A program made the translations under genes and the position numbers. DNA of 64,000 nucleotides. Origin: Gigaspora rosea (Eukaryota; Glomeromycota; Glomeromycetes; Diversisporales; Gigasporaceae). The notes below the pieces were generated by a model. That model was not told where the DNA came from and searched no databases. It worked only from the letters and a program-made list of their open reading frames with translations. Where the stretch lies: positions 45,298-109,297 of the forward strand of contig QKWP01000770.1 in NCBI GenBank assembly GCA_003550325.1, in the 5' to 3' direction. Below, piece by piece: positions 37,635 through 47,793 of this stretch (positions within the stretch are counted from its first letter, which is position 1; every line of letters starts with the position of its first letter).

Positions 37635-37850
37635 TATTGGATTATGTAGATCTTATGAATAAAAATTAAAATTTCTAGCTATCCAGTAATCCAATTCAAA
37701 TAAACTTTTTTTTAATTTTGTAGAGCTTAGTGAGTTTTACAAAATAAAAAAAGGGTTATTTGAATTGTATTACTGGGTGGCTAGAAACTTTAATTTTTAT
37801 CCATAAGATCTACATAGTCCCGTAAGGTCATTTTCAAGGCAAAGACCCCA

Positions 37851-38214
37851 CATTATATTTAAATCGACCTTTTCACTACTCGAAGTTGGACCCATCATTA
37901 AATGATAGGTTAGATTTAATCATTTTAAACCAATTTTACAATATATAGTCTATTATTTAGTAGATCATGGATCCATTATCCGTTTTCATATTAAATTTAA
38001 CGGATATTCGACGGATTTTACTATTAAATTTCGTAACCAAGTGATAACTGATCCAATTTCTATATTTTGATGATGGCCATTTACAAATTTATCAAAATTC
38101 CACAAGATGTGCGAGATGTAAAATAGTGTTGAATGAAATGATAATCTTATGAGTCATAACCAATTATCAGGTGTACATGGAAATTAAAATAATCGAATCA
38201 GGCAGTCATTTTAA
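37851..38214. other. No gene seen
   Basis: AT-rich spacer between the split TIR element and the minisatellite. Nothing recognisable. Confidence 0.5.
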
Positions 38215-38460
38215 TGAATATTTAACAACGTTAAATAATCATTCTAATAGTTTTTTCTGGTTAGTGTTAAATAATCATTCTAATAACTCTTTATGGTTAG
38301 CGATAAGTAATCATTCATTCTAATAGCTCTTTGTGGTTAGTTTTAAATAATCATTCTAATGTTCTTTTATGGTTAGCGATAAATAATCATTCTAAAAACT
38401 CCTTATTGCTGTGTTAAATGATCATCCTAACGGTTCTTTATTGTTGTGTTTGATTCGTGA
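38215..38460. repeat. Minisatellite, about 40 bp unit, six degenerate copies
   Basis: Units contain TAAATAATCATTCTAATAG followed by a TCTTTATGGTTAG-like tail. Confidence 0.8.
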
Positions 38461-39152
38461 GAAATTCAACTTTCATCAACAAAAGGCGATATTTAATTGA
38501 TATATGTCGTCATAATGAGTTTATTTATAAATATGTATTTTCAAATTTTTCGTACCCAAGAGTTTAACATACTGAATAATATCTAACAAATTTCAACATA
38601 AGAATTGAAAAATATAAGTATATAATGGAGATTAGTTTAATGGGGAGATTGGCATTCCGATAACTTTAAGAATTATTAACAAATTTGCGATTAAATTTTT
38701 ATTCTATTATAATAATGATGATGTAAGTTATGGTACTAACTTTTATTTAAACTCAAAACCTAATACATAAGTCTCAGCCTATGAAATCGCAGTTTTATTT
38801 TTACTAGTAATTAATTGCATTATTAAAAATTAATCTAAATCGCGTGATTGGCTAATTTTATGACGATCCAACAAGTTTATCCTATCCCATATTTTGTATT
38901 ATTAACTAGCCAGTAACTTCTATTTCCTGTACCCACGAAACCGTAAAATAGTAAAATTATATTCTAATAAAATATAACATTAAATAAATGTTTGATGCGG
39001 TCTGTGAATTAGTAGTCATAATGAAGATTTATAATAAGACAAAAAACTATTCTTAGGCTTAATAAGTTTAAATTATAGTAGCTTCACTTATACTGCAGTA
39101 TTAATCATTTACGAGAGTTAACAAAGGTAGTACCTCGATCCTATTCTTTAAT
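38461..39152. other. No gene seen
   Basis: AT-rich spacer with only short chance frames. Confidence 0.5.
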
Positions 39153-39325
39153 TAAAGGCCCCTAAATGCTACCCCTTAAATGCAACACCTCTCTAAATGC
39201 ACGTCCTTTCTTGGGCCCAACTAATATTACATATATAGGTTTTTACCTCTCTAAATGCAATACCTCTCTAAATGCACGTGCTAGAGCTGGTCCCGACGAC
39301 GTGCATTTAGGGAGGTCTGACTGTA
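39153..39325. mobile_element. Degenerate pogo-like MITE fragment
   Basis: The right end, inverted, reads TACAGTCAGACCTCCCTAAA; internal CCTCTCTAAATGCA repeats and CCCCTTAAATGCAAC at the left match the 3992-4322 family. Confidence 0.65.
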
Positions 39326-39599
39326 CTACTTTGTATATAACTTGACTCTGGACGAATCTGGATTCAATTATTCAATCCGTATTCTATATGAATCGTTGGC
39401 AAACGGCCAACGGCCAATTGGCTAATATTTAAATTTCGGTCAAAAATTTCTAATTTACACAATTTTAAAAAAGACTATAGTGTATTAGAAAGTTGTTACG
39501 GTTTTATTATAAGGTATTAAAATAAATTATAAGTATTAATAAATAAGATAAAAAATTTTAATCTTTATTTTTTTTAATAAATAACCAGATTTTAGTACA

Positions 39600-41400
39600 T
39601 TGCAATATTGATTTCTATATTTATTATCTACCGATTTATTAAAGTTTTTATCGATCGACAGTAATCTTTACGTGTCATTCATGGTAAACGTTTTGTCAAT
39701 TATGTACATCGTACATACTGATTGCAATGGGCGTATATGCTAGACACAGTGGTGTAGCTATCCGAAAATATTTTGCATCAGTATATACGTTATGTCAAAT
39801 AGCATTTATTCTATTAGTTAGCGATGATTATATAAAANTACCGATTTATTAAAGTTTTTATCGATCGACAGTAATCTTTACGTACATACGTATATGTGCT
39901 GATATTAACTTGTAGCGGCATTTATCTTAAGAAATATTGATAGAAGTTATTTGAAACTAATTTTTTTTCAAAAAAAGAATATGCTTGTTATATTAATAAT
40001 ATTAGAGTACATAGTATTTGTCATAAGCTTATGCTAAGAAAAAAAATAAGTAATTTGTAGCGATCAGGTATCATTCCAAAAAAGATAATATTTTAATAAT
40101 ACTTTTAACATTTTACACAGATTTCTATATTTATTATTTACCGATTTAAAAAAATTTATTATATTTGGATCAACAGTGATCTTTATGTACATCGTACATA
40201 CTTATCGCAACGGGTACATATGTTAAAACACAGTGGTGGCAGCTATCCGAAAATATTTTGTATCAGCATACATGCTATGTCAAATAGCATTTACTTTAAG
40301 CTATATTATTAGTTAGTTAGCGATGACTATGTAAAAATAAAAAACTTGTTTTTTATCAAAAAAGAAAAAAGTATACACGTTATTACTGACACGTATCGGA
40401 GTTACATTTGTCTAAGCCATTACAGTGGCAGTTGCATTAAAATCTCTTTTTTTCAAAAAGGGAAAAAGTATATACAATATTAATGGCATTTATCCTTAAC
40501 CATAATAGCGCGGTTATTTGAAAATTTGTTTTCTTTTTTAATTAAAATAAATAGTATAATTAAGAATAGGAAATAGTAGAGCAATAGAGTATATAAAAAC
40601 ACTATGAATTTTTTTCCTAATTCGTAATGGTAGATTTTACCAAAAAAGAGGATTCATGGTAAACGTTTTGTCAATTATGTACATCGTACATACTGATTGC
40701 AATGGGCGTATATGCTAAGACACAGTGGCGTAGCTATCCGAAAATATTTGCATCAGTATATACGTTATGTCAAATAGCATTTATTTTAAGCCATATTATT
40801 AGTTAGTTAGCGGTGATTATGTAAAAATAAAAAAACTTTTTTTTATTTATCAAAAAAAGAAAAAATGTATATATGTTATTACTGACACATTGGAGTTATA
40901 TTTGTCTAAGCCATTATAGTGGCAGTTGCCTTAAAATACCTTTTTTTTTTATTAAAAATTAAAAAATGGGAAAAAAAAGTACATGCAATATTAGCAGGAT
41001 TTATCCTTAACTATAATAGTGCGGTTATTCAAAAATCTTATTTTTTTTCTTTAATTTAATTAAAAAAAAGTGGCATTTATTTTGAAATTCAAAAGAAAAA
41101 ATAGTATAAGCCAAAATAATGTGGCTTTTACCGAAAAAAAATAGCCAAAATAATGTGGCTGCTTATATGAAAAGAAAAACTATATATTTAATTCAAATTC
41201 GTAAGGCGGGCGGGTGGGGGTACTCTAGAGTAATTTAAACATGATAAAGAGTATCAAATTTGATAAAGAGTATAATTAAGAAAATAGTAGAGTAATAGAG
41301 TATATAGACACATCACGAATTTTTTTCCTAATTCATAATGGTAGATCTTACCAAAAAAGAGTATTCATAGCAAATGTTTTGTCGATTATGGATCATGAAC
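39600..41400. repeat. Degenerate large tandem repeat
   Basis: At least three copies of a segment containing TACATCGTACATACTGATTG, CACAGTGG, GCTATCCGAAAATATTT and TATGTCAAATAGCATTTA occur near 39680-39837, 40180-40340 and 40660-40830. Flanking phrases (AATAGAGTATATA, CCTAATTCGTAATGGTAGAT) recur at 40560-40650 and 41275-41365. An N at 39838 is followed by a copy of 39628-39685. Confidence 0.75.
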
Positions 41401-41512
41401 CTAACAGTGGAATATTCTAATAGAAAAATAAATAAAAAAAATCTTAACCAAATTTGTATTATTTATATTATTGTTATATGAGAACACCGCATATTCAAAT
41501 ATAGTAAAACAT

Positions 41513-41745
41513 TCACATTATGGTTATCCAGTTCCTCCTGATGCAACATGAAGACATTCCTTTCAAGGGTATATCTGAAAAGTTTCTTTGAAAGTTTGCA
41601 AGAGCAGTTTCTTTACAGAATTTAGAGTAACTTGTATCAAAGGAAAGTTCAAGGGTCTGTTGTAGTTGAGGTTCTTCACTTTCATCAAGTATACCATGCT
41701 TAGCATGAAGTATTAATAAGATTTCTTCCTGACTCCTTGTTAATT
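41513..41745 (-). pseudogene. Coding remnant, unknown protein
   Basis: An uninterrupted frame of about 77 codons without an ATG reads QEEILLILHAKHGILDESEE, then LELSFDTSYSKFCKETALAN and ends in a TGA at 41515-41513. Composition is clearly protein-like (acidic and helical) compared with nearby chance frames. The upstream part is missing or intron-separated. No family was recognised. Confidence 0.35.
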
Positions 41746-41971
41746 AATATGATAAATTATCAAAGGTTTTAGAGCTTCATTCAGGCTTTTATTCCTGTAA
41801 GAAAATCTTTGCAAATTAGAAAATGCAAGTCTGGTTTATTTTGTACTGATGTCCAGCACTTTTGGTATTTGGTATAATGTCTGATTATAACAAAGATTAT
41901 AAAGAACATCCTGTTCTGTCTTATAAATATAGAGATGTTCGAGATCACAAAAACACAGGGCTACTTCCAGG

Positions 41972-43792
41972 TCGTGCTCCTAGGTCCGGTCCGGTCTGGT
42001 CCGGGATCAGACCAGACTCAGACTCCAAATTTTACTAATTTCAGACTTCAGACCAGACTCAAACTCAACTATGAGTCCGGTCCGGGTCTGGTCCGAAGTC
42101 TTCTGAGTCCGAATATAATTATATGTATTTTTTGGCGCTGAACAAGTTTACTTAGTGCATTTTGTAAAAATTAATTAGTAAAATTTTATGAATCATAAGA
42201 TTTTTTAGTATTTTATTAATAAAATTCTAAAAAATCTTATAATTCGCAAATTTTTATTAATTAATTCTAACAAAATGCACTAATAAACTTGTTTAGCACC
42301 TAAAAATGTATTAAAACGGCCTATTTGTTTTTATTTTACTTTAAATTTAGAGATTTGATGCACAATTTTGGATTTTTGATCAAAAAAGACAAAATTTAAC
42401 ATCGTAACTCCAAATTTCAAGTAAAATAAAAACAACCCTGCCGATTTAATGTATTTTTAGGTGCTGAACAAGTTTACTTAGTGTATTAAGTTAGAAATAA
42501 TTAGTAAAATTTTAATTTTGTGAATCATAAGAGTTTATAGAATTTTATTAGTAAAATTCTATAAAATCTTAAAATTCACAAATTTTTATCAATTAATTCT
42601 AACAAAACACATTAAGTAAACTTATTCAGCACCTAAAACTACATTAAATCGGCAGGGTTGCTTTTATTTTACTTGAAATTTGGAGAAAAGATGCTTAAAT
42701 TTGACTTTTTTGATCAAAAATCCAAAATTATGCATCTTTTCTCCAAATTTCAAGTAAAATAAAAAAAAACTCTGCCAATTTAATGTATTTTTGGGTGCTG
42801 AACAAGTTTAATTAGTGCATTTGTTAGAAGTAATTAATAAAAATTTGTGAATTTTAAGAGTTTATAGAATTTTACTAATAAAATTCTATAAAATCTTATG
42901 ATTCAAAAATTTTACTAATTATTTCTAACTTAATGCACTAAATAAACTTGTACAGCACCTAAAAATATATTAAGTCGGCAGGGTTGTTTTTATTTTACTT
43001 GAAATTTGGAAAAAGATGCTTAAATTTGGCTTTTTTGATCAAAAATCCAAAATTATGCATCTTTTCTCCAAATTTCAAGTAAAATAAAAACAAACTTGCC
43101 GATTTAATGTATTTTTAGGTGCTGAATAAGTTTACTTAGTGTGTTTTGTTAGAATTAATTAATAAAAATTTGCGAATTTTAAGATTTTATAGAATTTTAC
43201 TAATAAAATTCTATAAAATCTTATGATTCACAAAATTTTACTAATTATTTCTAACTTAATGCACCAAGTAAACTTGTTCAGCACCTAAAAATACATTAAT
43301 TTGGCAGGTTGTTTTTGTTTTACTTGAAATTTGGAGTTAAGATGTTAAATTTTGACTTTTTTGTTCAAAAATCCAAAATTGTGCATCAAATCTCTAAATT
43401 TCAAGTAAAATAAAAACAAATAGGCCGTTCTAATACATTTTTAGGTGCTGAACAAGTTTACTTAGTGCATTTTGTAAGAATTAATTAATAAAAATTTGCG
43501 AATTATAAGATTTTTTAGAATTTTATTAATAAAATTCTATAAAATCTTATGATTCATAAAATTTTACTAATTAATTCTTACAAAATGCACAAAGTAAACT
43601 TGTTCAGCGCCAAAAAATACATATAATTATATTCGGACTCAGACCGGTCTGCAGACTTCGGACCAGACCCGGACCGGACTCAGACTTGACTAAAAAGTCT
43701 GAATATAAAAGTCTGAGTCCAGTCCGAAAATCAGACCAGCCAGACTCAGACTTGACTAAAGTCTGGTTTGAGTCCGGTCCGTAGGAGCACTA
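41972..43792. mobile_element. hAT-like element, 1.8 kb, GGTCCG/CAGACC clusters
   Basis: The ends TCGTGCTCCTAGGTCCGG and, inverted, TAGTGCTCCTACGGACCGG pair. GGTCCGGTC, CAGACTC and GGTCTGGTC motifs fill 41985-42115 and 43625-43785. The interior is a tandem of about 327 bp palindromes (starts near 42120, 42448, 42785, 43109 and 43435) with the phrase TAGGTGCTGAACAAGTTTAC, shared with the 10905-13798 element. No clean 8 bp duplication was found. Confidence 0.75.
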
Positions 43793-43893
43793 GGTTGCTA
43801 TTGTACTTATATAAGCATATCAGATTTATATTCATATTATTTTGAAATAGCCGTAATATCATATGATGAAACAAAATCAGGTGAGAATGTTAC

Positions 43894-44952
43894 TTATTCC
43901 ACGGTCCATATTTATATTTCCATACTATTTCTTCACATTTATTGCCCGGATCTCAACTGAACCGGATTTTAAAAATCTATAAGAGTTCAAAAATTTTATT
44001 TGATTTTGGCCGTAACTAATTAAAATTCTCTAGACCGGGCCAGTTACTTTATTTAGATCAAAGTTATTTATTTAACGTTAATACATTTGTCTCATTGCAT
44101 AATATACTGTATTAATCTACTCGTTATTTAAATATAATGAATACGACGGCTAGTAAATCTCCCATATTTATTACGACCTTTTAATTCACCTTCATTATTT
44201 TTCTCACGCCCAATTATAAAAATCAAACTTCCTTCTGGTTAAAAATCAAAGCTATTAATAAAAGTCGATATTGATCCCACCATGGAGTCCAAGCAAGTAT
44301 GCATTCCAGAAAAAAACTTTCCAAGTAAGATATAATGCTGTTTGTTCCCCGGATTTAAGATGTAACAAGATCTGTGAATTTCTTCCATAGTTAGACCTTT
44401 TGACTAGTCAATTTCCCCTAATCCTTGATCTTTTAATTTCATAATTTTTCGATGTAATACAGGGAATTGAAATCTATCATTGATATTCATGTTCTTAATT
44501 GCATAAACGTCAAACAAGTAACACGAAGTGAAATATATGCCGATACAATCAATTCTGGTTTATATAGTTTTCCATCTTGTCGTTTCATATCTGCAAAGAA
44601 TTCACACAATTTTTGTTTGAGCTGGTTTTTATTATTAAGTGTTTGAATGTCGTAAGAAATGTTTTTTCTATTTCGATATTCCTGTAAATTTCGAACCATT
44701 TTTGTGTACAGGCATCTATTCTGAATTTTGGATTATTTAGTATAACGTTGAATATTATCTTCAGTTATATTATTAGGTTTATTAGATGTATTATGTTCTA
44801 ATAGCTCATGGGCTGATATAAGATTATTTGACGAAGACATTGGGAAAAGGTTTTTTTTTTTAATCAAAAAATCTTTTTATTTAAATTGCACTTATTAGTT
44901 ACATCACTTTATTTGAGAAATAGTATGGAAGTATAATTGAACCGTGGAATAA
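43894..44952. mobile_element. TIR-bounded element carrying a Crypton-like pseudogene
   Basis: The ends TTATTCCACGGTCCATATTT and, inverted, TTATTCCACGGTTCAATTAT continue into TTCCATACTATTTCT on both sides. The decayed reading frame 44128-44840 lies between them. A palindrome (44958-45102) immediately follows the right end. No target duplication was identified. Confidence 0.65.
44128..44840 (-). pseudogene. Decayed Crypton/QRICH1-ZMYM-like recombinase-derived gene
   Basis: Minus-strand segments follow the order of this domain family. There is a start at 44840 (MSSSNNLISAHELLEHNTSN), a conserved WFEIY piece in one frame, then KNISYDIQTLNNKNQLKQKL, CEFFADMKRQDGKLYKPELI (the N-terminal helical core), NDRFQFPVLHRKIMKLKDQG, SKGLTMEEIHRS, and in a further frame FFWNAYLLGLHGGINIDF, followed by FIIGREKNNEGELKG. 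At least two frameshifts and two or more stops separate them, so no protein can be made. The LLGLHGG segment is where the tyrosine recombinase fold begins in Crypton elements; the catalytic C-terminal half is absent. Family assignment rests on motif recall. Confidence 0.6.
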
Positions 44953-44957
44953 ATCAT

Positions 44958-45102
44958 TTATTGCCCACGAAGTGGGTATAACTAAAAAAATTTGACACTG
45001 ATCTGAAATTGTTTGATGACGGAATGGCTGTGCCATTCCATTATCAAACAGTTATCAGATCAGAGTCAAATTTTTAGTTATTCCCTGCTTTGCGGGCAAT
45101 AA
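44958..45102. repeat. Palindrome, about 145 bp
   Basis: Arms TTATTGCCCACGAAGTGGG and, inverted, TTATTGCCCGCAAAGCAGG, continuing through AAATTTGACTCTGATCTGA-like sequence. The centre is near 45030 (GGAATGGCTGTGCCATTCC). Confidence 0.85.
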
Positions 45103-45239
45103 CTATAACGTATTATTTAAGCTACTCAATTTTCACTGATTATAAAATGACCCGGGCTAATTCGTGATGCAAACATAAGACCACAACAATATAATAAACT
45201 ATTGATAATAACTACATATTATTAATAGAAATAATTTAT

Positions 45240-45542
45240 ATATTGCACATGCAATGTTGTCGCACCTGCTGCAGATCATAAAATCAGGTGTAATGTAAAA
45301 TCAAAACAATTAAAAAAACCTGTTTTTTCATTGGTTAGGTTTAGGGTGAGGTATAGATTGTGTGTATGGGTGAGAGGCCTAAAAGTAGTTTCATATACTC
45401 AATTTTAAGTTATAGACGATTTTTGACAAAACAAACGTTTGTTTTGAATTTTTTGATCATGTAACATTACACCTGATCTTGAAATTTGATTGGGAGAGCA
45501 ACATATAAGGCGCATCGCATGAGGCAATAAATAAATTTACTC
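45240..45542. mobile_element. MITE family C, copy 2, inverted
   Basis: It matches 23858-24225 in opposite orientation: ATGTTGTCGCACCTG, TTTTTCATTGGTTAGG, ATATACTCAATTTTAAGTTA and CAACATATAAGGCGCAT. Confidence 0.65.
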
Positions 45543-46592
45543 TTATTAATAATAACAATGACGATAGTTATAATTATTAATAATCACATTGATACAGTAT
45601 TTGCATCAAAAAATTCGAATAAATATAATTCGTAAATATTTATTTTAAAAATTTTTACATTATAAAAATTATAAAATTTATTAATTTAAAAAATTTTTTT
45701 AAAAAAAATCATTAGTATTAAAAGCATAATTTTATATCATTAGCAAGCATAATTTACTATCATTAGCAGCAGAATTCTGGACACCCTAATGTATTTTAAC
45801 TCTTCCAAATGACACAAATTTAGAAATTGGGTACTCATACTTTCAAATTCTTTATTCCAATACTGTTGAAGAGTTTCGTTTAATTAAGCAAACTTAAGAC
45901 GCAAGTTTATTCAATTGAAACCTTTTATAATATAATTTGCATCGCGCGCCAAGTGAATAAACGTGCAGGTCAAGATAAAGTTAGAAAAAAATTATAAAAC
46001 TTAAGATACAGTTACACTTCACAGTAGATTGAAGATACAATTTGCGAATATAAAATTTGTATTATCAGACAAGCTTTCAAAAAAGTTCCACCAACTTGTC
46101 CAATAGTTTCAAAAGTTTTCTAAACTATGCACGTATGTAAAAAATAATAAATTCAGTAATTTATAAATAAATTGATTTAAATATTGTATAATGTATTAAT
46201 CAACGATTTTGCAATTTTCAGAGAAATTAATGAAATTAGCAATTTTACTACCAAAAAAAAATATCCATCTCAGGAGAAGGGCTTAACAAAATCGATATAA
46301 TTGCTGTCGTTGTAAAGCAAAAAAAAACTAATAGCAATACTAAAGTTTTGTTCTTGTCAAAGAAACCATATACTATATTCACAAATGTATTGGCTATTTT
46401 ATGTGACCAATGTAAAATAAATAAATCTATATCAAAAATTCATATTAAATTTATAATATTTACTTGTCACTCCCAAACACCATCTTTTAACAGAAGTCAG
46501 GTGCATGCTGGTTATAGTATGAAGACTATAAAGCTCTCTCTTACATAATGAATTTACATGAATAAGTAAAAATACAACTAATTACTATAATA
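45543..46592. other. No gene supported
   Basis: AT-rich spacer. A plus-strand 66-codon frame at 46348-46548 shows no domain. Confidence 0.5.
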
Positions 46593-47154
46593 AAAGAGAG
46601 GTGGGGGTATTATGGACATGTTAAAGTTTCTACTAATAAAACTTTTTAAAAATCAAATAGATTTTTATACAATTTTATTATTTGAAGTATGCTTAATAAA
46701 AATAAATTACTGCAAAAAAATCTTTATATCATATATTGTTTTAGATATAAATAATTAGTACAAAATAGAATATAAAAACTAAATTTTAGAAGAAAGGGGG
46801 GTATTGTGGACACAGTGATAAATTTTGATCTACTGGTCCGTTTTGGATGATTTTACCACCAAAATGACCGTCTCAGTGAGACGATTCGAACAAGCACAAA
46901 ATCGTTAAAATTCAATCACGGGATCCCAAGATCGTTCAAGGTATATTATTTAAAAATTTGCAGATTTTCAAATATATACAAAAACTTATATTTTAATAAA
47001 TAATGATATCTTGTTATCTAGTGATCGGAATTGGATGATTTTTATACCATTCGATTCGTCTATCTGAGACGATTCGAATGGTATAAAAATCATCCAATTC
47101 TGATCACTAGATCATAAGATACTCGCCCTGTCCACAATACCCCCGCCTCCCTAA
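46593..47154. mobile_element. MITE family D, copy 2, about 560 bp, inverted
   Basis: The right end, inverted, is TAGGGAGGCGGGGGTATTGT and the left end has GAGGTGGGGGTATTATGGAC. The internal palindrome GATCATCCAATTC and the CGTCTCAGTGAGACGATTCG phrase match copy 1. Confidence 0.85.
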
Positions 47155-47793
47155 TATGAAATAAATATGATAAATGAAATAATTAAAAGAACTAAGTAAT
47201 ATAAGATATATATTATATATGCTTAATATGTTAGAACTATGTTAGTAAGAATATTAAGAACTTTAAGAATAATCTACAGACGCAGTATGGTCTGATGATA
47301 CTTTGTGAGAATTTTAGTTTAACAACGTTTAATAAATTTTTATCCATATCACCGATTGCAAAGTAAAATGCATTAAAGTGACATAAATTAAAAATGATGA
47401 AGAACATTATACAATGTTGAAACGTTTTTACTTCATAAAGAAGGCTTTATCATTTGAAAAATTAAATTGCAATAATTAAAGTTGTGGTTCAGATAAAAAG
47501 TGCATCATCATAAGCCTTTCTTTGTTTTTATAAGTAGACATCATATGTACCTCTAATTTATTGGTAAATAAACTTCATATTCCCACTTCGTTTATTAAAC
47601 AGAAATGAACACATCATAATCTTTTTCGTTTAATAATAGCAAATAATAAGAATATAGGAATTTTTTAATTATAAACATTTTAGATGGTTTTCGTCTAATA
47701 ATTTGAAAAATAATACAAATAGATAAGAAAAACAAAAAAAATATACATAATAAGTTACAGTATTAATTATATCAATATAAAAAAATAAATCTA
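47155..47793. other. 3' flank of the transporter gene, no gene
   Basis: AT-rich DNA downstream of the transporter stop; nothing recognisable. Confidence 0.5.

Larger units (their letters stand above)
36525..37850. mobile_element. TIR element split by a hAT-type insertion
   Basis: The left arm TGGGGTCTTTGCCTTGAAAA and the inverted right arm ending at 37850 are near identical for about 60 bases, then continue in the segment after 37642. Removing 36559-37634 plus one target copy restores a palindromic element of about 240 bp. Confidence 0.85.
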
